This document shows positions 51,602 to 62,548 of a stretch of 64,000 nucleotides of DNA, piece after piece. Position 1 is the stretch's first letter. Each line of letters starts with the position of its first letter. The notes beneath the pieces are model-generated. The model was given only the letters and a program-made list of their open reading frames with translations. It had not been told where the DNA came from and did no database searches. A program made the position numbers and the translations under genes. Origin of the DNA: Cydia pomonella (taxonomy: Eukaryota; Arthropoda; Insecta; Lepidoptera; Tortricidae); the NCBI RefSeq assembly GCF_033807575.1, contig NC_084725.1, forward strand, positions 11,195,001 to 11,259,000, read 5' to 3'.

Positions 51602-53314
51602 TCCCAAGTAGCATTTTACTCCATTTAAGAGTACACATTTAGTTCCCAGGTGTACTTGAAGCATTATTACAGTTCACTCGTGATGTATAAGCTGCATTAT
51701 TGCGATTAATAACACCTATACCTGTCTAAGGGACTTATAGGAGGGTAGAGTTATACTTTTATACGACTGTTGGTGTTATAATACTCTAACAACTATCCTT
51801 TAGTCAGCCGTCTGACTAAGAGCATTATAGGAGGGTAGAGATACGGCAACCGCTGTTTAACAGCCTACTTGTACGATGTTGTAGAGCTAGCATTTTAATA
51901 GAACACACATGGTCATTTATAAAGCCAAAAGCTGTTATGTTTACTTGTTTGAGACTGTTATACAGCTAGTAGCTGTAGTAGGACTTGTTTGTGATCATTA
52001 AAATAACCTTTTTTTACTAGCTGTACAGAAGTGTTTAAATGGTTCGCATGTGCACTGTAGGCTGTTAAAAGGATTATATGTGTTGTCCATTAACATCAAT
52101 AGCAGTTTATTTGTCCACAAGTACTACTCTAATTTGCTGTAAGCTGAAAATGAATGTGAATGTGATATTCTATTACACTTATCCCACAAGCTGTGTGTTT
52201 ATATTACGTCGCGTGCAAAAATTTCTGAAAATGAATAACAAACCTTGGAAAATAAGAGCGAGAACCGGTGGAAGAAGAAAGGATCTCTAAAATTTCAGTA
52301 TATTGAAAGAATTATACGATGATACACAATTGACCTAAACTACATCTTAAAGCTGTACATTAGTTCACATTAGAATAAATTTATAGACATTGGCTCTGTA
52401 GTGGTACAAATGTGGGACTTTATATAGGTAACAGCATTCTAACAGAACACATGTGAACCTATTATACGCTCACCGCATTAAATTGGAGTTATATCAGTTC
52501 ACATAACCGTATTTCATTTCCACCATTTTGTTCTGCGTAACCGAAAATATTTACCAAATAAATCTCCAAAATTATCATGCAAATTTATCACAAAATACGC
52601 AGATAGAGCGATTGAGTTTTGGTTTCATGCTATAATTAATTACCGTAGTATAATTATAATGCCAATATAATGTCAAAAACTGAAAATTGTTGATTTCCTC
52701 TCAGCCAGTTTTAAATATTTTAAAATGAATATCGCGTTTTTACAGAGGCGCGTGAATATTTTAGCTGTAAATATGTATACATTTCACGATAAACTTGCAT
52801 TCCCATAGCATTTAACATTATTAAGAATTTAAAACAGGTACTTTACCGCGTGTTATCATAAAATTTATCCAAAGGATATCCGCCGGTGTTTCTGATGGCA
52901 CACAAAAAACCAAACTTAATGAGGAATAAATAAAATAAAGAAATATAATGGACCCACGTGAATTTTAGGTAGCACTGGAGTACTTTTGTCGGATTTTATA
53001 ACTGTGATAGCTGTGTATTTAGCCACTTGTTACTCTTTATTACACTCATGTACGTTGTATGGTTCACACTGCGTCCCATATAGTGCCATTAGTCAGCCTT
53101 AAGTCCGATGTTACTACTTAAACTGCTATTATAATGCTATTATACTGCTAATGTACAGCCATAGTGAACTTAAGGCTGTCTAATTTGTGCCCAAACTGGT
53201 TCTATAAGAGCATTATAGCAAGCTATACAGCTCTTATACAGCTGACTTACACAGCTTGTGGAGTACATGTGAACGACTAGACATCTCATATAGAACCCCG
53301 AATGCTACTTGGGA
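51602..53314. mobile_element. 1.7-kb non-coding element rich in AGCTGT words
   Basis: The ends TCCCAAGTAGCATTTTAC and GAATGCTACTTGGGA are inverse at TCCCAAGTAGCATT. The interior has about 15 AGCTGT/ACAGCT-type words spread over both ends, plus paired phrases such as ATTATAGGAGGGTAGAG (about 51735 and 51821) and AGAGCATTATAG (51810; 53208). There is no ORF over 75 codons. Subterminal short repeats are typical of non-autonomous DNA transposons that bind a transposase at many sites. I cannot assign a superfamily and see no clear target duplication. Confidence 0.65.
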
Positions 53315-53549
53315 CGTGTCTCCCGTTAATAGAGCGACTAGACCAGGTCCCGGGTTCTCATATAAAAAAAAATGAAGTTTATAAATTAATTACCTAACAG
53401 AAATCAAATCATGTCCGAATTCAAACATTTGTTACTAAATAATAACTTAATGAATATTTGGGGACAATCTTACACAGATCGAACTAGCCCCAAACTGTTA
53501 AGAGGGAAGAATACCTTTGCGATCCTATCGAAATAACTAATAAATAAAC

Positions 53550-53645
53550 CTAGAATATATTATGTTGAAGCGATCGACATCAAAATCAGTGATTTGTTAA
53601 GATTTAGTTAGTGGAAAACGTTTCCTCCCGAAATGGAATTTCATA
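53550..53645 (+). repeat. Dispersed repeat shared with 43545-43632
   Basis: AGAATATATTATGTTGAAGC through GTTTCCTCCCGAAATGGAAT. Here it is followed directly by family A. Confidence 0.55.
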
Positions 53646-53646
53646 G

Positions 53647-54199
53647 AAAAAAAGCGGCCAAGTGCGAGTCGGACTCGCCCATGAAGGGTTCTGTACCATT
53701 TATGACGTATTAAAAAAACTACTTACTAGATCTCGTTCAAACCAATTTTAGGTGGAAGTTTGCATGGTAATGTACATCATATATTTTTTTAGTTTTATCA
53801 TTCTCTTATTTTAGAAGTTGTCGGGGGGGGACACATTTTACCACTTTGGAAGTGTCTCTCGCGCAAACTATTCAGTTTAGAAAAAATGATATTATAAACC
53901 TCAATATCATTTTTTGAAGACCTATCCATAGATACCCCACACGTTTGGGTTTGATGAAAAAACAATTTTTGAGTTTCAGTGCTAAGTATGGGGAACCTCC
54001 AAAATGTATTGTTTGTTTTTTCTATTTTTGTGTGAAAATCTTAATGCGGTTCACAGAATACATATACTTACCAAGTTTCTACAGTATAGTTCTTATAGTT
54101 TCGGAAAAAATGGCTGTGACATACGGACGGACCGACAGACAGACATGACGATGACGAATCCATAGGGGTTCCGTTTTTTGCCAATGGAACCCTAAAAAT
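53647..54199 (-). repeat. Dispersed repeat family A, near full length
   Basis: From AAAAAAGCGGCCAAGTGCGA to GCCAATGGAACCCTAAAAAT. Includes a short G-run (53823-53829) and the CCATAGATACCCCACACG block missing from 23631-24083. The best single representative of the family. Confidence 0.78.
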
Positions 54200-54221
54200 T
54201 ACCGTTACTTCGTTAGATTCA

Positions 54222-54390
54222 AAAAGCTATCCCTCTTAAGCAAAGCTTGTTATGTGGGTAGTGGGTACTACGCGACGATATACATACGTATATATATAAA
54301 TACCTACTCATATACATAGAAAACATCCATAACTCAGGAACAAATATCTGAACTGAACACCCACAAATGCACCTACATACAAAGAATATG
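54222..54390 (-). mobile_element. SINE-A, degenerate
   Basis: AAGCTTGTTATGTGGGTAGT, CGACGATATACATACG, ATACATAGAAAACATCCATA and CTCAGGAACAAATATCTGAA follow SINE-A order on the minus strand. The head is lost. Confidence 0.5.
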
Positions 54391-54567
54391 TAAACTTCCT
54401 GTAGTGCGTGCGTCAGAACTCCACCTTAAACCGGTCGTTCAGACCTTGTCGCTTAACCCCTAAATTTGACGCTTAACCGAGAAATTATGTTTACCGTTTA
54501 AAGGTTGGTAAAGAGTTATTATGGTCACCTTCGGACCTTCGCAAGCAAGCTCCGCATTTTTAGATTT

Positions 54568-54835
54568 TTTTTTATACTACGTCGGTGGCAAACAAGCTTT
54601 GGGCTTGGTCTTGGGTTGTTGGTCTCCGTAGCCTATGTACGTCTGCAACTCCAGAGGAATTACATGCGTGGTGCCGACCCTGAGACTCGTCCCTACCTGG
54701 CAACCTTACTCACCGGCAGGAACACAACACTATGAGTAGGGTCTAGTGTTATTTGGCTGCGGTTTTCTGTAAGGTAGAGGTACTTCCCCAATTGGGCTCT
54801 GCCCGAGATCTGGAATGACATCCGCTGTGCTTAAC
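54568..54835 (+). mobile_element. SINE-B copy
   Basis: TTATACTACGTCGGTGGCAA, CCGTAGCCTATGTACGTCTG, TACTCACCGGCAGGAACACA and GATCTGGAATGACATCCGCT. Nearly complete. Confidence 0.7.
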
Positions 54836-55264
54836 GATGCGTCACCTTAACGTCATAATTGTGGGTTGCGTTGCGTCACACCTGTCATATGTTCTCTGTA
54901 CCTAATATTAGAAACCCTCAAAAAAGAACTTGTGAGTGATTTTTTACTTCCAACGGCCCCAATGGAACGAAGACACTATAGCACAAAAGGAAACATAAAA
55001 CAGAAAAGAACACACATCATTTTTACAAAGGCGAACTTATCCCTTTCAGGGATCTGTTCCAGTTAACCCACATTATTTGATCATGTAATGTTTTCATCTA
55101 CCCTCAACTGGCTTAAGGAGCCATTTGAGGGTACATTTGGTTTACTTTTATTGAAATACCGAAAGATACAGAGTTTAGCCGAACACGATAATAGGCGTGG
55201 CGTTTAACTCCTATTAATTTAAATTGTATTTTTTTAATCCTATAACATGCATAGGAGGTGGTGA
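54836..55264. other. Unassigned stretch
   Basis: A short hairpin ACCCTCAACTGGCTTAAGGA/GCCATTTGAGGGT lies at 55100-55132. No supported gene. Confidence 0.4.
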
Positions 55265-55452
55265 ATGTTTTGAAAAGATGCGTTCCGCCGAGTTTCTTGC
55301 CGGTCCCATATTTGGATACCCTCCTACAATTTAGGAGGGATTTAAATCTTCTCGGGTCAGAGGTGTAGGGTTAGAGCAGGCGTAGCTTTATTTGATTTGT
55401 CGTTCATAACCGCATTGTAATATGCCTACTTAAAAAATAAACTACCTATCTT
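55265..55452 (+). repeat. Dispersed repeat family F
   Basis: Same blocks as 43081-43255 (CCGAGTTTCTTGCCGGTCCC, CTTCTCGGGTCAGAGGTGTA, CGCATTGTAATATGCCTACT, AATAAACTACC). Confidence 0.6.
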
Positions 55453-56025
55453 AATCTAAGGGATAAATTAGCAGGTATCACTATTACGTGAAGACAATTC
55501 CTAGCTTGTCAGAAAAATTAAACTGTTCGTATGCGACAGCCTGGTGCTTAGCTGTCATATTTATTATTACATCGAACTAGCCATGTGAAAAGGGCCTGGT
55601 TGTGGGAATAGTACACCTGCGGCCCCATTGTCACGTCTTCTGGAACGATCGATATTGACGCCGCTTTTACGATGTTTGCTAATTAATTATTACACGTTTT
55701 AATCAAGGGCAAAATCTATGGAACAATTAATTCGGAAACTATACTATATTTGCAAGGGAAACCTTAAAAGGCTCCAAAACTCCAAACTCAAAACTCAGGG
55801 TTTCCTAGGCTTTAAAGGAGTTGGCTCGATTGAAAAAAAAAAAACGAAAACATGTCTAATTTTCACTTCGTATGCAGGGTCACGATATACAACTGGTACT
55901 GGTATACTGCATTTCCTGACTTTACGGGTTTTTAAATGAAATATACCAAAACATACTTGCTACTTAATTTACGGACACTGTTCAGTGTTCTAGTGCACAG
56001 AAATTAAATTAATGAATTTTCAAGT
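55453..56025. other. Unassigned stretch
   Basis: A 73-codon plus ORF at 55718-55939 has no motif. No repeat recognised. Confidence 0.4.
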
Positions 56026-56367
56026 TAGTATGAATTTTATGAAATGATTTTTTCGACTAGGGCCCAAATCTGTTAAACAAAAGCCTTTGTTTCTTTTATG
56101 GAGAGGCGCCTTCCAAAATGGGGGGTGCCAAACCAACCATGTTGTTAAAAAGCATTTTGAGATAACGAGTTTGGGTAATGTAGGACGATCGGTCGCCTGT
56201 GTGTGGCGTGTCATCCTGTCAGGTAACAGAAATAGCTGTTATATAAATTTGAACCGTATAAATAGGAAGGTAAAATTGCTTTTTAAACGAGTTTGTTCCC
56301 GTTCAGTAGCATTGTTAACCGCTGCATAAGACACAGCTGAATAAATCATTTCATAAAATTCATACTA
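56026..56367. mobile_element. Terminal-inverted-repeat MITE
   Basis: TAGTATGAATTTTATGAAAT plus GATT is exactly inverse to AATC plus ATTTCATAAAATTCATACTA (24 bp without mismatch). The 294-bp interior is non-coding. Perfect ends suggest recent activity or gene conversion. Confidence 0.75.
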
Positions 56368-58100
56368 TACATCATTGTTGTAGTTGTTTCGGGGTTGTAT
56401 AAAAATATTTAGAGCACGCATACAGCGTTATTAATTTTTGAAAATCGCAAAATAAGGGACACTGTAAATGTATCAATATTTTTTACGTATTTTTGTAAGG
56501 AAATATATTTTTTCCTTGTAGTAAAATATATCATTTCCTCTTTATCAAACTTCTTCTATCTAATGTACTGTACAGATTTCAAACTGGCTATTCATCGTTT
56601 ATACTTGTCTGTCATTTTGACATTTGTAGTTGTTACATAGGAATAAAACATAAATTGAGACTTCCGGGTCGAGCGCCATCTTGATAGTTAGCCTTGTGAT
56701 TAATTCCTTTGTTTTTTGCTCATCAATATTGTTTAAAGTGTAATATAGATAGCTTATTATGCAGTAAACTAAAGTAGTGTGCAGCGAATGGGGAATTAAA
56801 CTTGAAACGCCTTTAACCACCATTTTGGAGTCAACGGCCGGTAGTCCACGTGCTACTTGTAAAGTCCAGCTATCGCTTTACAAGAGATAGTAAGCTTGCC
56901 AATGGGGTTAGAATTAGCACAAACAGTAAAGTAAGTATGGTTAGACTTTGGCCATTGATTTAGGTCATTTGTTGAAGTTTGACAGTTGTTATGGCCGATC
57001 TGTCAAAGATGCCTTAAGTACTTATCGCATTTATCATTGTAAAACGATAATTCACTATAATGGCGTACTAAACGTACGTGCCGTAAATTAAGTTTTAACT
57101 ATATTCATAAATCTTTTAAGTGTTCACGTTTTTTTCTTGGTTTTTACACGTAACATTGACGACAAAATGCTGAACTTTTGACCTCTTGTCTTTAGGCTAG
57201 AATCTTCCATGTCATGTAACCTCTAAGTCAACGTCGCTTGTCATATATTAAATACTAAAATAAATAACTAAAATCCCGAGATTTTGACATTGCGTTATTA
57301 TTACTACAGAGAAGCTAGACCAAACAATAAAATAATTTTATGCCACAATTATTTTATTGCCACAATTATTGTGGCGCTTGGCGCTTACGCGTTTTTGGTC
57401 GCGAGATTCACGCTCCGCTTCAATGGTTTGTTGTCAAAACAACAATTTCTGGCGCAAAATATTCTGGTTCACAGTGTTCGATCAAATTTGGTGCATTTAT
57501 AGTTTCCCTTTCTGTACAACATAAGCACAATTTCAACGTATGTCCTACAAAGTCCTCCACTTAGTTACGAGAACATGGAATTTTCGTATCTTACATAAAT
57601 TTTTTGTCCTAAATTGGGATTTCATGTTTATTTCTATCAGAATGAGAAGCTCTTCAAACCTGCCAAATATCAAAAACTAACAAAAAATAAAAATAGACCC
57701 ATTTATAATTTCTAAGCCACTCTAATTTAAAAACACACTTCACTAAATTAATAGATCAACTATTTATTTATTCCGTCACATTATCTAAGGGACCCGCGTG
57801 CCTGATTTGATTAATAAATAGATTATTTTTAATTGTATAAAATATAACATTTATAATATCACACAAGACATCACCCGAAACTATTTTAATAGACATCGTC
57901 ATTAGAGTTCTGGTATTTGTGGCTTTCTTATCTATTTCGTTTAATAGAACTTTAACCTTATCTTATCTTTTTTGACACTAATAATATCTCATTATTAGCA
58001 TTGATTATACCTTTAGGTAAATTAGATGTCGGAAAAAGACTTGAGGTGAATAAGCTCCATTTAGACGGATCAATAACTTGCATGTGATTTTCATTGTACT
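56368..58100. other. Unassigned AT-rich stretch
   Basis: The longest stretch here without a recognised element. Small ORFs (72-74 codons at 56599-56823 and 57284-57564) lack motifs. A CCACAATTATT direct repeat lies near 57341-57372. Confidence 0.45.
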
Positions 58101-58238
58101 CTAGGGGCCTGCTGCGAAAACCGAAATACGCAAATTGCGGGGATCTTTCTCTTTTAATCTCACTGAGACATAATTAGAGTGACAGAGAAAAACGCCCGCA
58201 ATTGACGAACTTCGATTTTCGCGGTTATAGCCCTGTAG
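58101..58238. mobile_element. Palindromic MITE (family P7)
   Basis: CTAGGGGCCTGCTGCGAAAA ... CGCAAATTGCGGG pairs with CCCGCAATTGACGAACTTCG ... GCGGTTATAGCCCTGTAG. Confidence 0.65.
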
Positions 58239-58312
58239 TTAGCAGTGAATCTAATATTGCAGGTTCTTGAATTTTCTAAATGGCGCTTAAGCTACAAGTA
58301 CATACTTTATCG

Positions 58313-58400
58313 CACGCGCGTAATTATATTGCTGTCGCTCCGATGATGCAGTCAGTCAATGACACTGTGCGAACGGGACAGCAATATAATTACGCGTGTG
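58313..58400. mobile_element. Hairpin MITE
   Basis: CACGCGCGTAATTATATTGC plus TGTC is inverse to GACA plus GCAATATAATTACGCGTGTG with one mismatch. The 40-bp loop contains CAGTCAGTCAATGACACTG. Confidence 0.7.
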
Positions 58401-59098
58401 AGAGAGAACATTCGGGACAATGTACTAAATTCCTCATTCGAAGCGTCATTTATTTAGTGAATAAATCAATACGGGAATGTAAAACTTTTTGGTCAATCTT
58501 GCAACTTTATTAGCTGTTTACAATCAGTTACAGGAAATTAATCTTCAACCATAGATGGTAGGATCCTATGGTAGGTGCTATACGCGTGCGCCCGTGAGGG
58601 ACAGAACATACGCAATGCGACAAAATTAAAAACACGTTTTAATATTCCTGACAACATACCAAAAACAACCTACGTAATTTGGTCGGGTTATTTGTCGCTT
58701 ACCGTAATGCATAATAAAATTTACGGTGGGGAATAAAAAAATGAGACTGTGCCAAGGACAAACAATAATAACGCTTTCTCTGCTACTCCTACTGAAAATT
58801 CCATAAGAGCATCTCGTTCGGTCATCTGCTGGCTCTAACATTTCATCTCTATATTATTGTACCTCTATGCCTTCAACCAATTTCCAAATTGGTTCTATAC
58901 GAAAAAACCCAATCGTGATAAAGTTTTATAACGTGTTTTCGTTATTTTTTTTAAATCTGACTATTATTGAATAGCTAAGTAAATTCTGATAAAATTACAT
59001 ATTATAATAACTTATTCGGTACAAACACAACAACATAATACATATAAAACTTAAAATCTAAATCTAAAAATAAATAAAACTAATCTTAAAATAAATAA
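58401..59098. other. Unassigned stretch
   Basis: The last about 120 bp (58980-59098) are probably the 3' UTR of the minus-strand element tail that follows. 58770-58860 resembles 3225-3310 in reverse complement. Confidence 0.35.
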
Positions 59099-59245
59099 TT
59101 AAAAATTATCCCCCTGCGGCATGGTGCCATAGATTCTGGCAGCATTTCCTCGTTGTATCGCAATACTTATTCTCTGTGCGAGGAAGCTGCCAGCTCTACG
59201 ATCACCGGTAGCGTCTGCTATTTTTTTGGCCAATTCCTTAGTATA
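59099..59245 (-). pseudogene. Retroelement C-terminal tail (IQRGNAA type), copy 2
   Basis: On the minus strand an open frame of about 48 codons reads ELAKKIADATGDRRAGSFLA, then QRISIAIQRGNAARIYGT, and stops at 59099-59101. It shares the D-R-x-G-S-F-L and I-A-I-Q-R-G-N-A-A core with 28055-28348. An in-frame stop (TAA) lies just upstream near 59250, so the copy is broken. It was hidden in the ORF lists because it has no ATG. Confidence 0.6.
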
Positions 59246-59518
59246 ATTTTAAGGCATGCGAACATTATTAATATTTTTCTTTGTTCCATGTCATTCACCT
59301 TATCCCAAACCACAGCAATTACAGATATGACGGCTGCACTGTTATCGTCGATCGTGTCATGCGTCTCGCACTTACATCCATTATAAAGAGATAGCAACGA
59401 AGACAGATGATAACAGCGCAACCATTATAGACCTCAAATTATGAGTGAAATTGTGGTAATGATCATGACTGAGGTGCAACAATGATTTACATTTTATAGG
59501 TCCCAGAAAAAAGAATTT
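59246..59518. other. Unassigned stretch
   Basis: May contain more of the decayed minus-strand element. ORFs on both strands (77, 67 and 66 codons) are without motifs. Confidence 0.35.
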
Positions 59519-59860
59519 GAAATAGAGGTGGATTGTCAAAGAAAACTTTGTTGTCACGGCTTTACTGCCGTCTTTTGACACATGATTAAAACTTTTAGAA
59601 CGCCATTTGACTTTGATCCTTATTCTTTCACTGATATGTGTTAAATTTGTTAAATATCAAAAAGTGGCGCCATCTAATAGGTCAAAGGCCAGAGGTATGG
59701 CGGCATCGTTTCGAGCGATGGCGCCACTATTTGATATGTGAAAGATCAAAGGATAAGGATCAAAGTGAAATGGCGTTCTAAAACTTTTAATCATGTGTCG
59801 ACACATAGCAGTAAATTTACTGTGACAACAAAGCTTTCTTTGACAATCCACCTCTATCTC
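59519..59860. mobile_element. Large palindrome with about 160-bp arms
   Basis: GAAATAGAGGTGGATTGTCA ... GAACGCCATTTGACTTTGAT ... GTGGCGCCATC on the left pairs along its length with GATGGCGCCAC ... ATCAAAGTGAAATGGCGTTC ... TGACAATCCACCTCTATCTC on the right. The loop is about 30 bp. A transcript through it would fold into a long double-stranded hairpin. Confidence 0.8.
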
Positions 59861-59929
59861 ACATTCTTGTTGGTTCCAGTCTAGCAAGCTTAGCTTAATA
59901 TTGTACCCGGAGCAGTTACAGATTTATTT

Positions 59930-60190
59930 TTAACCCCCGACGCTAAAAGAGGGAATGTTATATGATTGTCTGTCTGTCGGTCTGTCTGTCTGCCTGTCGG
60001 TCTGTCTGTTGGTCTGTCTGTCTGTCTGTCTGTCTGTCTGCGGAATCGTAGCTCTCCACCGCATGGACCGATTTGTATGCGTTTTTTTTACGTGAAATCG
60101 AGTTTTCTTGCGGTGGTTCTTAGCTATGTTGGATAGAAATCGGTCCAGCAGTTTGAAGAGTATCAGCTCTTTTCCAAAATTATGTAAGGC
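59930..60190 (+). repeat. Dispersed repeat with (GTCT)n microsatellite
   Basis: TTAACCCCCGACGCTAAAAG, then a CTGT/GTCT tract at 59966-60040 with CGGT/CCTG interruptions. It continues with ATCGTAGCTCTCCACCGCAT, GGACCGATTTG and TCGGTCCAGCAGTTTGAAGA. The phrase order is one I recall from a dispersed lepidopteran repeat. The microsatellite is directly visible. Confidence 0.65.
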
Positions 60191-60610
60191 ATTTTTAGCA
60201 TAAAATAGATTCTTCTGGCATTTAACGTAGGGGTTTCTTTTTGAATTCCAATTAAATAGTTATTCACAAGTTTGGGAACAAATCAATTTATTTTTATCTA
60301 ATATTTTGATTTGTGTTTTTAAATATAAAAGCGTTCCGGCCTTTACCACTGGTGGCCTTCGTCACTTTCTCTTTAAGATTTTATAATTAATACTTATTTC
60401 TATTTCTAATTTTTGTTGCATATTTTCTCGCGCGGTGTGGTATTCGACATGGTAAAAAAATTCGTGACATCGCAACTGTTAATTTCATTAAAAATGGCGA
60501 TGTCACCAGCGAATCGCAAGTCGAAATGCACTTAAATTGTTTACACATAGAAATATATGTACCTTAAGAATACGAGTTTCACTGCTTTACAACTTGTAAA
60601 TTACAAGGTA
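60191..60610. other. Unassigned AT-rich stretch
   Basis: No signal found. Confidence 0.4.
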
Positions 60611-60715
60611 CAAGTTCGTGTCATCCATGATGACGCGCAGAATTGTCAAATCTAACCTCTAAAATCATGACATTACGGCTCAAGGCACTCGTACTCGTGA
60701 ATGACATGATCTATA
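60611..60715 (+). mobile_element. Family E palindromic MITE
   Basis: AAGTTCGTGTCATCCATGAT ... GACGCGCAGAATTGTC ... CTCGTGAATGACATGATCTA. Same layout as 32413-32518. Confidence 0.6.
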
Positions 60716-61239
60716 CTTAAATTAAGTCATAGAAAGTTATAGCACACATCATTATGTCTTATTGAATGACCGATTTCGTTGCAGAGCGATAAAACTTTTC
60801 CTACGACTATACAATTTGATGATACGAGTATAATACTTCGAGCAACATTGGGAAGGGAGACGGCATTCATACTATTTCCCCTCTGCCGAGGCATAGGCAC
60901 AACTGTACCTATGGCGGTGCATGTTGTGACTCGTCCGTACACAAAAAGAGATCGAGGTGTGCAAGATTTGTCTTTGACGTGTGTCATTTTCTATGTATTT
61001 GTCTCGTCATTACAGATTGGATTTTGTATGTAGTGAGTGAGAAGTGCGACTGTGTGCACGTTTCCCCCCGCAAAAAATGGCAGAATGGTTTGTTCGGTAA
61101 GATATCGCTTGGGCCTCCTCCCTTCCGACGTGTCGGAAGCCGGTGTTGCTCGAAGATATAATACAAAATAGTCTTTGTCCAAATTTGATTAAGGGAAAAC
61201 AATGCAGAGAATACAGTAAATCAGAAGTATTATTATTTA
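60716..61239. other. Unassigned stretch, probable dispersed repeat
   Basis: Overlapping ORFs on both strands (60727-60987 -, 60779-61033 +, 60984-61202 -) are open together. GCATTCATACTATTTCCCCT and CGTCATTACAGATTGGATTT read like pieces of a widespread moth repeat I remember, but there is no second copy here to prove it. An acceptor-like TTTCGTTGCAG at 60774-60784 is noted without support. Confidence 0.25.
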
Positions 61240-61680
61240 TTTCCTTTATTTATCTTTTTTCTTAGCTTAAGCTTTTTACAATATGCATATAAAAGTAAAA
61301 TATAAAAACACACACACATTATAACAAACCTAACCTAGGGTGCCGCCAGCAGCGGGGCAGGGCCCAAGCTGCCAGTGGCCAGGGCTCCAGACTCCCATAG
61401 AGAGGAACTGCCGAACTATCCGCGCCGTGTCCAAGATCACCGCCTTCTGCATCTGACCCTTGATCCAACCACCTAGCGAGAGTCTCTTAAGGTGTTGGTC
61501 GAGACTCTTCGCTATGAGAATGAGACCGTTCGCTGAAACGACTATCGGGAGAATGATCGTCGAGTCAACATCCGACATGGCGGTTATCTCGGGAGCCAAG
61601 TCTAGTTATATTATTATTGGGGTGTTGCGGGCCTTTGAGTGCCACGTCGACCAAGCAGTGATCTATTGTGACGGCCCGTA
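61240..61680 (-). pseudogene. LINE 3' end with VVSANGLI tail, copy 2
   Basis: Minus ORF 61330-61599 has MAPEITAMSDVDSTIILPIV, VVSANGLI and QMQKAVILDTARIVRQFL, ending in a Gly/Pro-rich tail. The 3' UTR (minus: CCTAGGTTAGGTTTGTTATA) and end (AAATAAAGGAAATAAATAAT) match copy 1 at 36510-36830. Upstream codons (about 61610-61680) continue the similarity in another frame with a stop, so this is a broken copy. Compared with copy 1 it has two extra codons (LI) after NGLI. Confidence 0.65.
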
Positions 61681-61894
61681 GTAGAAGTATCCAAATAAGA
61701 CCTTAAAGTAATAGACATACTTAAGTAAAGTTTTTTTAAGTACAAAGTGCTGTGTTTCGCCGACAAACTGCCAAGCAGTTTGGCGAAACCATAATTATAA
61801 TATGTTTAATATATTTGTGTATTTTAATTGTGTAATACTTTAAAAAAAAAAAAGTAATCAACTGGTGGTCTTAATACAGATAACCAGGTCAAAT
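61681..61894. other. Unassigned stretch
   Basis: Contains GCCAAGCAGTTTGGCGAAAC with inverse TTTCGCCGACAAACTGC (small hairpin at 61753-61790) and an A-run at 61843-61853. Confidence 0.4.
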
Positions 61895-62020
61895 AATTTA
61901 ATCTCAGCACCATTTCGTACCTTATCACAGTGACAATCAATATGAGTACCTCACCTCACCTCATTGGACCTCATACTATTGTCACTGTGACAAGGTACGA
62001 AATGGTACTGAAATTAAATT
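61895..62020. mobile_element. Palindromic MITE (family P8)
   Basis: AATTTAATCTCAGCACCATT plus TCGTACCTTATCACAGTGACAAT-type arm (61895-61936) pairs with ATTGTCACTGTGACAAGGTA plus CGAAATGGTACTGAAATTAAATT. The loop contains CACCTCACCTCA. Confidence 0.75.
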
Positions 62021-62073
62021 TGCAATATCACAAAATGGTCAATGGTACCCGAGTTTTACTTATCTAACTAATC

Positions 62074-62220
62074 TAAAGGCCCGTACAGACGGGATGATCG
62101 AATTGACAAATTTGATCAGAATAAAAATTGGCGTCAACATATTTTTGCGTCTACACCACCTGATTTGATCAAGCAATTTAATCAGATTGGGCAAAAATGT
62201 ACCCGTCTGGACTTGCCTTA
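62074..62220. mobile_element. Terminal-inverted-repeat MITE
   Basis: TAAAGGCCCGTACAGACGGG and CCCGTCTGGACTTGCCTTA are inverse. Inner GATCGAATTGACAAATTTGA and ATTTGATCAAGCAATTTAAT are also related. 147 bp. Confidence 0.65.
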
Positions 62221-62424
62221 AAAGTAGCAAAGCACATTACAAAGCAACAGCCAAAATAGTCTAAAAAAACTTTTTTTTATACCGTAAATCTGATCGATAG
62301 GTACTACTTTTTTTATTCGGTAATTCTGATCGATAGGTACAGAGGCAAATCTACATTTAACCTTGCGGATAAAGATCGTGAACGTGATTAGAACTCCGTC
62401 ATGCAATTATCTCTCCAAGTCTTC

Positions 62425-62548
62425 AGTCGTACCACAAACGCGGAGGCGCGCACACGCATCCACCGACTAACGCAGAGCGACTAATCGCAGGACAATCGTG
62501 CTAGTGTTTGTGACTGTGATAATAAATTAAAATGGATTGCGATATTTG
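62425..62548 (+). promoter_or_regulatory. Candidate promoter, 5' UTR and first coding exon
   Basis: An arthropod-type initiator TTCAGTCGT (A of TCAGT at 62425) is followed by a GC-richer leader of about 107 nt and ATG at 62532. After 17 coding nt (MDCDI plus two bases) comes a consensus donor GTAAGT at 62549. No TATA box is evident. No repeat family covers the stretch. This is the best sign of a host gene start in the window, transcribed rightward, with the rest beyond a long intron. The protein cannot be identified from six codons. Confidence 0.38.

Noticed and set aside
60774..61033. Exon after TTTCGTTGCAG with an 84-codon open frame
   Set aside because: Both strands are open together and pieces read like a dispersed moth repeat; no donor fits and no family is recognised.
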